Positions 45,001-53,708 are shown, numbered from the stretch's first letter. The stretch is DNA of 64,000 bases from Haematobia irritans (GCF_050003625.1 NC_134400.1:42642557-42706556), one strand, 5' to 3'. A program made the numbers and translations. The notes: a model not told the origin generated them from the sequence alone.

Positions 45001-48000
45001 TAACAATTGCACCAGGGTGGCTCCCAACGTGAAGTAATTGAACGTTTGTTTAGCCAAACTGGTTGAATTGGAAGTGTCTCGTCGAGTATAAGAAATGCAG
45101 ATGCTGGACACTATGCCGATGCGTGATAAGATGTTTGGGTAATATTCGCAAATGCTGGGATACAACTTACGGTAGACGAAAAGGCTTATCATAACGCTTA
45201 TGTGATTCGATTGGGGAATGATCTGCTGTTAGTCATTACCCTTTGATTGTCGAATAGAAAGTTCTGGATCTCTGGATCTAGTCAGGTATCTCGAGAAAAA
45301 ACCGCGAATAATAATTTATCATCCACGATTCGGGGTGAGGGTAGGAACGCAAACATCGAGTTCCTTCCCTTAAATGGAGTCTTACGCGAAACGAGAGAGG
45401 TTTCATTTGAAATATGTTTAAATGATGTTGCCACGCTAGATATGGTCGGAAATATCATAAAATTGGATGATAGCGTAACAATATTCTTCATTACCAGATG
45501 GGTTGACGTCCTTGTATTAGTGGGAGATTGAGAGATACTATGCAACATCGCTAGGTCGTTCATTTATATATAGTTCCTCCTAAGTCTTAAAATAATGCGA
45601 CGTGATTTATTTTGCCCTTTTTCGCAGACGTGAAAAAAAGTTACCCGGCTATAAACCTACGAAGCGTTTTGGTTCAACTTTACGAAAAATGCAGTATTAC
45701 AGACGAAGACTTAATGCACCTCCCATGATGATTACAGCGAATGCGTCGAGTGCCCAACAAACGCAACAGCAACAATCATCTACTCCAAATCCCGAAACTA
45801 CTCCAGAGGTAAGTACTCTAAATACTCGGCCCTTTGGTATTTCTCTTTCAATTTCATTTTTTTTTTTGTAGAGTCCCGTTAAATGTACTCTCTATGCTCA
45901 ATTAGATGGCAGTACTTCGCAACCCAAATCCTATTGCGTTGCAACTCAAAAAGCTAAAAAATCCCGTCATCGTCGGGTGGGATCTGGTTCCATTGCCTGT
46001 ACAGCTCCCAAGTATAGTCCTTGTCGGGATCGGCGCTACATGAGTGAGCCAGAGAATCGTAAGGGCAAAATGGTTGACACCGAAACCCAAACTGATGCCA
46101 TGGACGTTAGCGAAACAGATTTAAGCCCGAGCGCCTGCTTCCCTACTCGTGATATTGCCTCAATACTAAATCACTGCCCTGTACCATCGCAACCCATTGA
46201 TGTACCTACGGTAACACCATCCAACTCAAGACAACTTGCCGAACCTCAAACAGCTTTACATACACACCAACATCCCCAGCAGCATCACTCAAGTCCACAG
46301 AATCAACGTATGACTGAACGACTGCAGCATCACCAGCACCAACATCATCAACAAAATGGCGTACAATGCAATACATCACCTTTAACGATAACACCCACAA
46401 GTCCGAATGGCAATGGATCGTTAACTACCAGCGATGTTACCTTCCAAGATGCCTGTTCTAGTCCCGATCAATTATTGGATGATGTTATGAATAGCAATGA
46501 ACGATTAGATTTGGCCGATTGTTGTAGTGATAATGAAAATCTCGAGCGTCTAGGACGAAAAGTTATTGAATTGATTAATGAGAACCGACTTTCAATGCAA
46601 TCGTCTATGTCCAATACATCCACTGGTGGGCCAACATCAACGACGCCTCCCACCACAATGGGTCAAAATCATGCCACAATTACTGCACAACCATTGACTC
46701 CAGAAAATGGAAACTCTGAAAGTTTACAGTCTTCAACAATGGGCGATGTTATCGATGGCAATGGCTTGACGTCTGCAGATATTCGATCACCACGTTTAAC
46801 ACGATGTGTCAGTTTGCATAGGAATTCAGGACGTCAACAATCGATGGTTATTGGAACGGGTGATGCCACAAATGCAAATGGGGAATCGAATGAGGACTTT
46901 TGCAATGATAGTTGGTCTGATGAAGAGGGGGAAGATACAGACTATAATTATTCATTGCGTAGAAGAAGGTAAGAAAATTGCATTCACAAAATAGTAACCA
47001 GCTTTTCGTGTCTGATACATTTGCTTTTATTGGAATGGGGTGATATAGAAGATAGGTTAGGTTCAGTCCATTGTGATACCACAGTGGTGAAATTCTCTCT
47101 TATCACTGGGTGCTGCCCGATTCCATGTTAAGATCAATGACAAGAGACTTCCTTTTTATAGCCGAGTCCAAACGGCGAACGAAAGTGTGTCAGTAAGTTG
47201 CAGTTATTAGGAAAATTTCTCTAATATCATGCAGTTTATGTCGGCGTTTTTCTCAAATATCATACAGTTTGAGGCGGTCTCACCCAGTTCAGTTCTCTGC
47301 CGGCTTTACGAAACGTAAAACCGAAACGTAGAACCGACTTTGTAGCAACAAATGTTCTTTAAAAAAAAAAAAAGTTTTCATTCTATTATTTTTTTTGGCA
47401 GACAACTTGAAATTATAACTGCCGATGCCTTTATAAAAAATGTATCGAATCAGCGCTTCGACCGCAACGTCGGTAATACCAAAGCTGTAGGCATTGTCCG
47501 ACATCTAAGCGGTTTACATTTGCATTCTTTGCAGAAGAGAACTATTCGTCTTCTTGTATTTTCGTACTCTCTGTAGTCAGTATATTCGGTGCGGCAACCT
47601 CGATATTACATCATTGATTGAATGGCAAATTACATTTATTTCACTCGAATGAAAAAGTTTGTTTCAATGTAGAGAACCATTGCTTAGCGTATTTATTCCC
47701 CTGGAAGGGGAGTCAGGGATAACTGTCATGGTCACATCATATTGGGGGCTGGACATGATGGAATAAAAAGCAGTGTAAGACCAAATAAGAGGAAAGGAGT
47801 TTGCGGAACTCAATTACCCAACTGTGGTCTAAGTGGACTCAAATCCGTCTGGCACGGATCCGTGTCATCCTCCATATCTTAACCTAAAACCAAATACCTG
47901 GCTATTCTAGCAAGAGGGCAAAAGAAGAATGCGAAGTTCATAGCGCGCATGATAGGTGATTTGCACGAATGGACACTGACGACACGTAGGTGTACGAAGA

Positions 48001-50501
48001 TCGGAAGAACATCTTGAGCACAATTCCTACTATAAACTACCGCGAGGTGACATTCGACTCCCACGGTAGAATTTAGTTTTATCGGCGGCGCACAGATTTG
48101 CACGATATTTACATCCGAAATAGATGGGGTCAACTTAATGAGGGCAAGGTCGGGAAACCACTGAAGAAAATAGGGGTCATCATAGGGCCCGGGTTCCAAG
48201 AGTTGGGGCTACATTTATGTCTAGATTGGGATTCCTTCACATCGTAGCAGGGTGATGTGGAACCTGGCCTAAGATGGAAACAAAGATGGCTTTCGTCAAA
48301 GATACGAAGTCCCTAGCAAAAATGAAAGGACGAGGTAGAGCGCTTAACATAGGCTACTCAGAGCAATATACTTCTGGGATATTTTTTTAGAATACGGGGC
48401 CTGGTCCAAGATGGAAACAAAGGTGGCATTCGTCGAAGATGAATGAAAAAAAAAACGATGTACAAAGCTCCGTTCAGACAACAGCTCAGACCAACATACT
48501 CTGGTTTAAATTCAACCGACGAACTGAACGGACGTGCTTTTCATAAACGGGATAGATCAAGCCACTACCACCACGAAATTCACCGCCATCCACTGGGCTG
48601 CCAACTTTAGGGTCCAGTGGAATAGTTTTGACTGAAGTTATCAATTTGGGAAATGACCAAGAGATAGGCCGTATTAGTCGACCTGTAGAGTGTTGCGACA
48701 CCTCTTTGGCAAGTCGAATATTTCCCAAGGTAGTGACATTAAAATGTGTTAGTCCCTCAAGAAAGATTATCAAGAAACTTAGAAATTCTGTATCTATCAT
48801 AAAGAAATTAGGATCAGTTGACCCAAGGACATTGTCGGCTAAGCAAAATGGGCGCAAGAAATTGTTAAAGCCATCAAAAGGGAACGATCGCCGGAATAGC
48901 ATCCAGCTTCCAATTAGAACAAAGATCGTTTGCAAAGAACACTCTTGTGATAGCTATCATTAATAGAGGAGCAATGGACGGTATTGTTCCAAAACACAAA
49001 TGGAGGAAATGGAGAATGCTTTATTTGGCGTCTAACCACAGGTGCAAGAAAAATTTCCGGGTCCAAATCCTCGACACCAAGAGTCTGGTTAATACCAAGG
49101 ACGATTTAAGTTAATCGCATTTTAAGACCTGAGGTCTCTGGATTGTTTTAAAGCTATTTGGGTGCTACTTTGTGAAGTTTGGGAACGTGCCGTCATGGAC
49201 TTAGTCGAGAAAAAAGACATTCCGGCTAGACCCAGGCCATATGCATGGATTCCTGCAAACCCCCTGATCTTGAGTCTATATTAAACAGACCAAATGAATG
49301 TAATCCAGATCTTCCAACAGCTGACTGAAAGATAGGCCGTTTGGTTGAGGTGAATGGACCATGACAATATCCGGTATTTATATTGAACACTTAGCCTATC
49401 CAAGTCATAGGACCGTGTTAGTTATGGCTTCAATGTCAGGTGCCTGTTCGACGATCGAACATAAATTGTGGTGTGACCAACATGTGGGATTTGACTCGAA
49501 GAAATGTATAACAACATTAGGGCTGTTTTCTTTTAGCACTCTCCAAACAAATGCATTGTCAAGTGACAAGTGAAATCTTACATTTTTCATGAATGAAATG
49601 CCCAAATAGTAATAAATATTTAATGCTGCGATAATTTATGACACTGTACCACTTTGAATTTAATGTTATTCGATATATTAGTCACGATAAATTGCTATTG
49701 TGAATCTAAAAAAACGTCACTTTATCAAAATGCAATCTGGCAGCATCGACGCGGCTTGAACTGATGAGATGTTCCGGATAGCCCATACAAATGTTGATCT
49801 AGTGCTAAAAGAAAACAGCCCTACTGAATCAAATAATAATATGATCCTTATTCTGTATTAATTTACCTCCTTATTGCTAATACCTTTCTAAACTACTTCT
49901 AATTTCTTTCTATTCTTTTTTTAGTATCGGTCGGCTACCCATAGGCCGCGGCATGCGCCCACGACGTTGCTTTAAAACGCCTGTGGCACCGAAAATAGCA
50001 ATTCAACACAAACGCAATACTATTGTCCTCTCGGATGAAGAAAACACTTCAGAGTATAGTCATTCGCCCTCAAGTCAACATTCAACGCTCGAAAGTAATC
50101 CTGATATGCCGGAAGCATTGCAAAAAATGGCGGCAGCTAATAAAAAATCGGCAACGAAAAATAATCCAATTAATACAACGACCTCATACTCTGAAACGGA
50201 ATCTAGTGATACCGAATCAGGCGAAGATGTGGATGAAGACGAATCGTATAGCTTGCCAAGTGTATCAACGGCCATTCAACGTCAACCAGGACATCCAGCA
50301 ATCTCATATGCTAAAAGGAAATCTACAATGACCGGACCTACACGAGATAATCGCACAAATGCTTCCTTTAATCATCATCATCACAATAACAAAATCGGTA
50401 ATAGTAATAGCAAAAATAGTAACGGCAGGAATAGTAATCGTAAAAATAATATTATCTCAATACCAACATTTGAAAAGAATGGAGCTATAAATATGGTTTG
50501 A
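33025..50501 (+). CDS. wnd: wallenda: DLK/LZK-type MAP3K, spliced gene (join of seven exons)
   Basis: Join of 33025-33095 (candidate first exon), 41668-42147, 42208-42399, 42479-43132, 45628-45808, 45872-46968 and 49925-50501; 1083 codons, all junctions in frame with GT/AG. Residues about 125-375 form the kinase: glycine loop GSGAQG (139-144), Lys159 in VAVKK, catalytic HRDLKSPN (Asp243, Asn248), DFG (261-263) and APE. Residues about 380-495 hold the DLK-type leucine-zipper region and the basic '[10 protein letters not shown]' block. An acidic Ser/Asp/Glu tail follows. Known of the family: a MAPKKK that activates JNK (and p38) through MKK4/7-type kinases, controls synaptic growth and axon-injury responses, and is held down by the ubiquitin ligase Highwire; the zipper mediates dimerisation. 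Introns are heavily invaded by repeats. Start exon is the weak point; the rest is secure. Confidence 0.93.
33176..33300 (+). mobile_element. mini-me-like element, 5' fragment
   Basis: 'cctgtactacactgtggaat' followed by 'agggtattataagttagt' and 'agggagacgagatag'-like text equals the first ~110 bp of copy C (10436). Truncated. Confidence 0.7.
33291..34785 (+). repeat. Longest 29-bp satellite array, in a GGTAGAATTC-type element
   Basis: Starts 'cacggtttccagagttggta', then about 45 units of the TTTCTATAGAAA satellite from 33362 to 34785. A non-satellite segment (33838-33975, 'gtagtagtagtattctttat') interrupts it. Unit variants include TTA and GAC/GTT alternatives, with no sign of coding. Confidence 0.93.
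34786..35299. other. Non-coding intronic stretch
   Basis: No gene or repeat recognised. A small + frame at 35184-35384 runs into the MITE at 35303 and is not supported. Confidence 0.5.
35303..35544. mobile_element. PIF/Harbinger-like MITE (TGCGCTTTACAG), copy 1
   Basis: TIRs begin TGCGCTTTACAGACTATCAG (left) and, reverse-complemented, TGCGCTTTACAGTTATTCAG (right). TAA flanks both ends (35300-35302, 35545-35547). 242 bp, no coding. Confidence 0.88.
35548..36285. other. Non-coding intronic stretch
   Basis: No gene or repeat recognised. Confidence 0.5.
36286..36560 (+). mobile_element. LINE C-terminal fragment, plus strand
   Basis: 'tggagaacttctcaaaggag' + 'agtagagcaacagtc' and 'gtgggaataatgaccaggta' match, inverted, the fragments at 38.0-38.5 kb (minus 'ctggagaactactgaggaag' and 'atggtaataatggccggg'). 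Those fragments encode a LINE ORF2 tail, so this is the same family. Confidence 0.6.
36561..37700. pseudogene. Duplicated, degenerate coding-like segments of unknown origin
   Basis: A ~310-bp segment is tandemly duplicated: 'ttggtcttaatccgctttt' + 'ccttcttcgtggttgactgg' near 36640 recurs near 36948, and 'actcagagttcctgga' near 36792 echoes 36473. A second pair, 'gttgggttcgccaagatggt' near 37247 and 37558, flanks an acidic minus-strand reading ('[13 protein letters not shown]' and '[12 protein letters not shown]'). Frames are open but short on both strands. I do not recognise the protein; a retroelement gag-like origin is possible given the LINE tails on either side. Confidence 0.4.
37718..37901 (+). 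pseudogene. Histone H4 pseudogene (C-terminal 40 codons plus debris)
   Basis: From 37779 to the TAA at 37899 the frame reads '[19 protein letters not shown]' then '[20 protein letters not shown]' and a final G, clearly histone H4 residues ~63-102. Several invariant residues are changed (TAMDVVYALKRQGR in the real protein). Upstream text 'ggccaagcgaaagg' and 'ggaattacaaaacac' looks like remnants of AKRHRK and GITKPA, with the middle deleted. H4 is among the most conserved proteins, so these changes mean a dead copy. No histone 3' stem-loop is visible. Confidence 0.88.
37902..38009. other. Short non-coding gap
   Basis: Nothing recognised after the pseudogene stop. Confidence 0.4.
38010..38880 (-). 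mobile_element. Two overlapping LINE ORF2 C-terminal fragments, minus strand
   Basis: Minus-strand reading at 38330-38470 gives '[20 protein letters not shown]' then '[15 protein letters not shown]', the 'TGH-L---L-rIG----C-C' signature after the RNase H domain of R1/I-type LINEs. A second copy at 38010-38110 reads '[20 protein letters not shown]'. 38470-38880 continues with degenerate tail. Stops and shifts throughout. Confidence 0.65.
38881..39616. other. Non-coding intronic stretch
   Basis: AT-rich, with A-rich runs near 39480; no feature recognised. An open frame at 38855-39049 has no recognisable domain. Confidence 0.45.
39617..40615 (-). mobile_element. Second copy of the LINE (RT segment), minus strand, split by a hAT element
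   Basis: Minus-strand text matches LINE copy 1 at 10331-10435 plus 11628-11950: '[20 protein letters not shown]' and '[18 protein letters not shown]' are nearly identical to the reading at 11834. The 5' side (40532-40615) corresponds to 'ERMIDIY' just before the mini-me insertion point of copy 1. Truncated at 39617. Confidence 0.85.
39950..40523 (+). mobile_element. hAT-type element with CAGTGTTGCCAGG ends and 8-bp target duplication
   Basis: Perfect GTTCTAAG flanks (39942-39949, 40524-40531). Ends CAGTGTTGCCAGG and, reverse-complemented, CAGTGCTGCCAGG. G/T-rich 'taggggtttttcacg' subterminal text occurs on both sides. 574 bp. The + frame at 40064-40264 retains a hAT C-terminal piece, '[20 protein letters not shown]', so it is an internal-deletion derivative of a hAT transposon. 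Confidence 0.92.
40616..41400. repeat. Inverted repeat built from two opposed SINE-containing segments
   Basis: 40620-40830 (plus) and 41128-41345 (minus) pair imperfectly: a plus SINE piece ('agtaatgctggtgacatttc') and the phrase 'cgttgttggttagttatctc' + 'ccatacctagatcgtat' recur as reverse complements ('gatctaggtatgggagataa' + 'ctaaccaacaacg'). The loop of about 300 bp holds 'cagtccgatttccgg' tandem text related to 43.8-44.5 kb. A SINE head with B-box-like text continues to 41398. Confidence 0.75.
41401..41667. other. Intron end before the first kinase exon
   Basis: No repeat recognised. Ends with a T-rich tract and TTTTCAG acceptor at 41661-41667. Confidence 0.6.
41668..42147 (+). CDS. 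wnd: wnd exon: N-terminal segment and kinase N-lobe
   Basis: Enters in phase 2 (first base completes Ser) with '[20 protein letters not shown]', then His/Gln-rich and '[20 protein letters not shown]', a stretch that corresponds to 'GFLEGLFGCLRPV' of vertebrate DLK. The kinase starts at '[20 protein letters not shown]' with Lys in 'IVAVKKVKD'. Ends AA|GTAAGC, phase 2. Confidence 0.95.
42208..42399 (+). CDS. wnd: wnd exon: kinase hinge to catalytic loop
   Basis: Acceptor TTTTACAG, then '[20 protein letters not shown]' and '[14 protein letters not shown]'. The donor AA|GTAAGT splits the Asn codon of HRDLKSPN, whose last base comes from the next exon. Confidence 0.97.
42479..43132 (+). CDS. wnd: wnd exon: kinase C-lobe and leucine-zipper region
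   Basis: Acceptor TTGACCAG, then '[20 protein letters not shown]', activation segment '[20 protein letters not shown]', '[20 protein letters not shown]' and the end of the kinase fold '[16 protein letters not shown]'. The heptad region '[20 protein letters not shown]' to '[19 protein letters not shown]' matches the DLK/LZK zipper. Donor GA|GTAAGT, phase 2. The ORF that starts upstream of 42479 reads intron. Confidence 0.97.
43383..43554 (-). mobile_element. SINE 5' part, minus strand
   Basis: Minus strand begins 'gggagccaccgtggagcaat' + 'ggttaacatgcccgccttgc' with a B-box-like 'cttcaatccca', then 'accaaaaagatttt', as in the full copy. Confidence 0.8.
43585..43775 (-). repeat. Second copy of the block flanking the SINE at 41.04-41.25 kb
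   Basis: 'tcgaagaagctttcaccatc' and 'gaaatagataggggtgctgc' match 41048-41110 and 41200-41250, including the SINE piece 'tttcatagccgagtctgaac'. Confidence 0.7.
43780..44560. repeat. Diverged ~165-bp tandem repeat array
   Basis: Recurring phrases: 'gatatttgtacagatgtctg', 'gatacttttacagatgcctg', 'gatatttttacagaagcata' and 'atttttacaaatgcctatga', each followed by 'catcatatgataatgg'-like text and 'gctatcaatggtcaaatgct'. About four and a half units. A single unit also lies at 40.86-41.04 kb. Confidence 0.8.
44688..45028 (-). mobile_element. Full-length tRNA-derived SINE, minus strand
   Basis: Minus strand: tRNA-like head 'gggagccaccctggtgcaat' ... 'gtgggttcaactcccg' (box B), body 'gctgaaaaacttttttgtg' reversed, 'ttatagccgagtctgaacg' reversed, and the 3' end 'gactgaatagtctaagtga' reversed with a TAACCTAACC tail (plus 'aggttaggtta' at 44688). 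About 340 bp. Confidence 0.88.
45628..45808 (+). CDS. wnd: wnd exon: basic region after the zipper
   Basis: Acceptor TTTTTCGCAG. Reads '[20 protein letters not shown]' and '[20 protein letters not shown]', then a Gln/Ser-rich linker. The basic Lys/Arg block following the zipper is a DLK/LZK feature. Donor GAG|GTAAGT in phase 0. Confidence 0.95.
45872..46968 (+). CDS. wnd: wnd exon: large C-terminal low-complexity exon
   Basis: Acceptor T-run plus GTAG. 365 codons: basic '[20 protein letters not shown]', '[20 protein letters not shown]', His/Gln-rich runs around 46255-46350, and an acidic end '[20 protein letters not shown]'. Mostly predicted disordered; family members have comparable long Ser/Pro-rich tails. 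Donor AG|GTAAGA, phase 2. Purely + strand coding; the opposite-strand frames are shadows. Confidence 0.95.
47050..47185 (-). mobile_element. SINE 3' part, minus strand
   Basis: 'aggttaggttcagtccattg' + 'tgataccacagtggtgaaat' and 'tttttatagccgagtcca' match the 3' half of the full copy in the same orientation. Confidence 0.8.
47207..47575. mobile_element. MITE (ACAAGAGGACGAA family), left-truncated copy
   Basis: Same inner text as 50774-51216: 'cacccagttcagttctctgc', 'ttggcagacaacttgaaatt', 'gcgcttcgaccgcaacgtcg'. Right end degraded ('cttgtattttcgtactctctg'). Confidence 0.75.
47880..48215 (-). pseudogene. Possible trypsin-like (S1) protease scrap
   Basis: The minus-strand frame contains '[17 protein letters not shown]' and then '[17 protein letters not shown]', which resembles the segment around the catalytic Asp of S1 proteases (D-I/L-A-L-I-x-L). 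No His or Ser motif can be placed securely. It may be chance; a single-motif match on degenerate DNA is weak. Confidence 0.25.
48628..49420 (+). pseudogene. DUF4780-type gag-like ORF, frameshifted
   Basis: A + frame at 48628-48963 gives a basic linker ('[20 protein letters not shown]'). Beyond it, with shifts, come '[16 protein letters not shown]', 'GRFKLIAF' + '[10 protein letters not shown]', '[13 protein letters not shown]' and '[20 protein letters not shown]'. This order (I-N/D-RG, W, then W-I-P, then NP-LPT-DW-I-G-R) is that of the DUF4780 domain found in many gag-like fly sequences. At least three frameshifts and several stops make it dead. Confidence 0.7.
49925..50501 (+). CDS. wnd: wnd last coding exon
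   Basis: Acceptor TTTTTTTAG; first base T completes Ser. Reads '[20 protein letters not shown]', '[20 protein letters not shown]' and the acidic run '[20 protein letters not shown]', which parallels the acidic Ser/Asp/Glu patch of DLK and LZK, then Asn-rich repeats to the TGA at 50499-50501. Confidence 0.95.
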
Positions 50502-50773
50502 AAGGGATTTACAGAACTCAATATAGTATTTAGGTAAACAAAACATCTTGATAGAATCATTATATATATTTATTTGCCATGAAAAAGGACGTCATGGCTA
50601 CGATATGTAGACATAAATGAAATTCCTTATATGCATGGCATCTTTGCCAGAATTACGCAAGACAAACCAAAACACACCCATAGTGATCGATTTTGAAAAT
50701 GGGATGCTGACGAATCTAAAATGTCGTTATTATTTGCAATACATATAATGTGGCAACACCATACTAGACTTAC
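50502..50773 (+). other. wnd: wnd 3' flank, probable 3' UTR
   Basis: Unique-looking sequence downstream of the stop. No AATAAA or ATTAAA hexamer is evident before the MITE at 50774, so the UTR may end with a variant signal or extend into the repeats. Confidence 0.4.
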
Positions 50774-51216
50774 TCAGATAGTATTAAGAAAACAAGAGGA
50801 CGAAACTGTCCAGTGAAACTGTGACAGAAGGTGGCAGTCATGAGGAAATTTATTTAATGTCATGCAATTTTTGTCGGCGCTTCTCTCAAATATTGTACAG
50901 TTTTCGTCGGCGTCACCCAGTTCAGTTCTCTGCCGGCCTTATGAAACGTAAGAAAAATAGGATTTAGAACCTACTTTGTAGTAACAAATGTTCTTTAATA
51001 TAGATAGATATAGATTTTATTCATTCTATTAAATTTTTGGCAGACAATTTGAAATTATAACTGCCGATGCCTTAATAAAGAATTAATCAAAACAGCGCTT
51101 CGACCGCAACGTCGGTTATACCAAAGCTGCAGGCATTGTGCGACATCTATACGGTTGACATTTGTTGTTTTTGAAGAAGAGAAATGTTCGTCCTCTTGTT
51201 TTCTTAATACTCTCTG
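50774..51216. mobile_element. MITE (AAGAAAACAAGAGGACGAA ends), full copy
   Basis: Left 'cagatagtattaagaaaac' + 'aagaggacgaa'; right reverse-complements to 'cagagagtattaagaaaac' + 'aagaggacgaa'. Flanks share CTTACT. About 443 bp, no transposase. Confidence 0.85.
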
Positions 51217-51310
51217 GCTTACTCTCATGTATACCTAAATGAAGGCTTAGAACGTCATAGAGTGGCACAATCTAGTAGCGAATGAAGCCGATGTGTCGCG
51301 CCATCGATTA

Positions 51311-51756
51311 CAGTGTAAATATAATCATAGCAATGGGCGGTAGGCGAAACTAATAAAACAACCTTGTCGGCAAAAAAATTCCCCTTTTTCTTGTTTCCGA
51401 GTGTCAATGTTGTCAATTTAGCACGATTTTTCAATATTAAACATTGAAGTTGAATAAAACCATATAATATTTTATTATTTGCTGAGTTAGTACAATGGCT
51501 TGTTATTTGTTGAGTTATTTCAAGAAAAAATAATCTACACGTCTCCAAGCAACAGCAATTCCTAGTGGTGAGTTAAAAAAATTGATAAGCGTTGGCAACA
51601 CTATACCAGTTTTCGCCAAGGAGTTAGAATAAGTTTTAATTTAGCGACACGCCGCTAGCCGTCACGGTATTCCGTCGCGGATTTTGGGCTTCCCATAAGA
51701 AATACACGTAAATAAGTGTTCGCCTGCCGCCTATCGCTATGGTTATATTTACACAC
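51311..51756 (-). mobile_element. PIF/Harbinger-like MITE (GTGTGTAAATATAACC), copy 2
   Basis: Reverse orientation relative to copy 1: 'cacgtaaataagtgttcg' lies near the right end. Flanked by TTA (51308-51310, 51757-51759). The left end is mutated to CAGTGTAAATATAATC. Confidence 0.88.
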
Positions 51757-51759
51757 TTA

Positions 51760-51985
51760 TTTCAAGAAGAAAGGAATTTGTACGTGGCAAGGCGCCAACA
51801 AAACCTAGTGGTGAATTCAAAAATTTGATGGCAACACTATACCACTTTCCGCCAAGGAATTAGGATAGATTATTATTTGGCGACACGCCACTAACTGTCA
51901 CGGTATTCACTCGCGGATTATGGGCTTCCCATGAGAAATACACGTAAACAAGCATTCGTCTATCGCTATGGTTATGTTTACACAC
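51760..51985 (-). mobile_element. Partial third copy of the same MITE, directly adjacent
   Basis: Starts right after the TTA of copy 2 without its own left end and ends 'atggttatgtttacacac'. Text such as 'gcttcccatgagaaatacac' and 'ccaaggaattaggatag' is that of the family. Confidence 0.8.
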
Positions 51986-51986
51986 C

Positions 51987-52612
51987 ACGGCTGCCACAGT
52001 TAGTAGAATTCTACCAAAACTGGTAAATTTTTTACTGTTTGGTAGAATGCTAGAATTCTTGATGTTTTGGTAGATTTTGTAAAATATATTCGTCTCCTCT
52101 CTAAAGAAAACTTTTTCACAATTTTATTTGTATAGGAAATTTTTTAAAAAATGTTACTTCTATAGAAAATTTGGTCGAAAATTTATTTCTTTATTAATAT
52201 TTTGACAAAATTTTCTATAGTGATAAAATTTTGACAAAATTTTCTATAGAAATAAAATTTTGACAAAATTTTCTATAGACTAAATTTTGACAAAATTTTC
52301 TATAGACATAAAATTTTGACAAAATTTTCTATAGACATAAAATTTTGACAAAATTTTCTATAGACTAAATTTTGACAAAATTTTCTATAGACATAAAATT
52401 TTGACAAAATTTTCTATAGACATAAAATTTTGACAAAATTTTCTATTGAAATAAAATTTTGACAAAATTTTTTATAAAAAAAAAATCAGAAAAAATCCAA
52501 TAGAAATAAAATTTTGACAAAATGTTCTATAGAAATAACATTTTGAAAAAAAAAATCTATAGAAATAAAATTTCGACAACATTTTCTATAGAAATAAAGT
52601 AATAGATAATTA
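51987..52612 (+). mobile_element. Satellite-bearing element (GGTAGAATTC type) with 29-bp array
   Basis: 'cacggctgccacagttagta' + 'gaattctaccaaaactgg', then 29-bp units from about 52195 to 52600, some shortened to 27 bp ('agactaaattttgac'). Confidence 0.88.
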
Positions 52613-53026
52613 TAGAATAAAATTAAAAAAAGCAAGTATAAACGGCCGTAAGTTCGGCCAGGCCGAATCTTATGTACCCTCCACCATGGATTGCGTAGAA
52701 ACTTCTACGAAAGACTGTCATCCACAATCGAATTACTTGGGTTGTGGTATATTAAACCGTTTTCTAAATTGTGAGTTAAAGGGTGATACGGTCAAAATTT
52801 GGTCAAGGGAAAACGCGTGTAAATCGGTGAAATCGTTTATTTAAAAATCAAATTAAATTTCTTTTTCAAGTTCAATTAGTATAAAATTCAGGAAAAATAT
52901 TCAGTTAGGCTTTCGCGTTTCCAAATCCGAATTGCCGGGCCTCACGCTTGACATCTGCCATCAAATTTTGTACAGCCACCTTGTCCACCTTCTTCGCCGC
53001 AGAAAGCCAGTTTGCCTTGAACTGCT

Positions 53027-53708
53027 GGGGCCAAATCACCGCAGTCGAAATCGAGTACTTCGTCGTCGTAATATAGTTTACGCGAATCACCGCAGTCGTT
53101 ATCGAATTGTTTCTACTCGAAGTTGAACACGATAGGTAGCATGCTATCGAAAACGAAATATGTAGTGATTTTTGAGCAGAAAAAATGTAAGAAACAAGTA
53201 GTTGGTGAAAATGGAAGTATTATTTATATATTTTGCTCAGTAGCCGCTTCAAAAAAACTCATTTTTCAAGAACATATTTAAAAGCTTCTTTTGACAGACG
53301 AAATCGTCTTTTTAATCTATGGATGTTTAAAACACAATTAGTTAAAAGCACTCACTTCAAAATAGAATCACTTACAGGCAATGCACCTCAAGCAAACGAC
53401 TGATTTTGTCTCGAATGTTTTTCCTAATTAATGCCACTTTGTACTCATCCTCTGAATCCGAAGACGAGGAAAACAAAAACACATGGATTCATAATAATTT
53501 TTACACATATACATATTTTGATCACAAAAAGTTCTTTTGAAATCATATTTTTCTTCCAATTTCTTATTACCATATGTTTACAGCAATGTAAAAAAAAGTA
53601 GTAGACAAAATAAATTACGATCGAATGCGGTGATCCAAAATTTTACAGCGATCGAAATGTTTCTCGATACGAAACGGAACTCGATGACGAATGCGGTGAT
53701 TTGGCCCC
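53027..53708 (+). mobile_element. MITE (GGGGCCAAATCACCGCA ends), first of a head-to-tail pair
   Basis: Left GGGGCCAAATCACCGCAGTC, right reverse-complements to GGGGCCAAATCACCGCATTC. The subterminal motif 'atcaccgcagtcg' is repeated at 53087 and in inverse form 'cgaatgcggtgatcc' at 53623. 682 bp. TGCT at 53023-53026 is one half of the target duplication for the whole pair. Confidence 0.9.

Larger units (their letters stand above)
43133..45627 (+). other. wnd: wnd intron (2.5 kb) filled with SINEs and tandem repeats
   Basis: From GTAAGT to TTCGCAG. Contains minus-strand SINE pieces at 43383-43554 and 43705-43775, a ~165-bp tandem array at 43780-44560 and a full SINE at 44688-45028. 45030-45627 shows nothing recognisable despite a + frame at 45247-45531. 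Confidence 0.8.
46969..49924 (+). other. wnd: Last wnd intron (2.96 kb)
   Basis: GTAAGA to TTTTTTTAG. Holds a SINE piece, a MITE, a possible minus-strand protease-like scrap and a DUF4780 gag-like pseudogene; 49430-49920 shows nothing recognisable. Confidence 0.85.

Noticed and set aside
45247..45531. 94-residue + ORF in a wnd intron as an extra exon
   Set aside because: No flanking splice sites in a compatible phase were seen and no family match; the exons at 43132 and 45628 join in frame without it.
46206..46656. Minus-strand ORFs over the large wnd exon
   Set aside because: Shadows of the + strand coding exon, which has conserved splice sites and frame.
48486..48935. 149-residue minus-strand ORF
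   Set aside because: The + strand of the same interval carries the linker of a DUF4780-type ORF, whose downstream domain is recognisable; the minus frame is its shadow.
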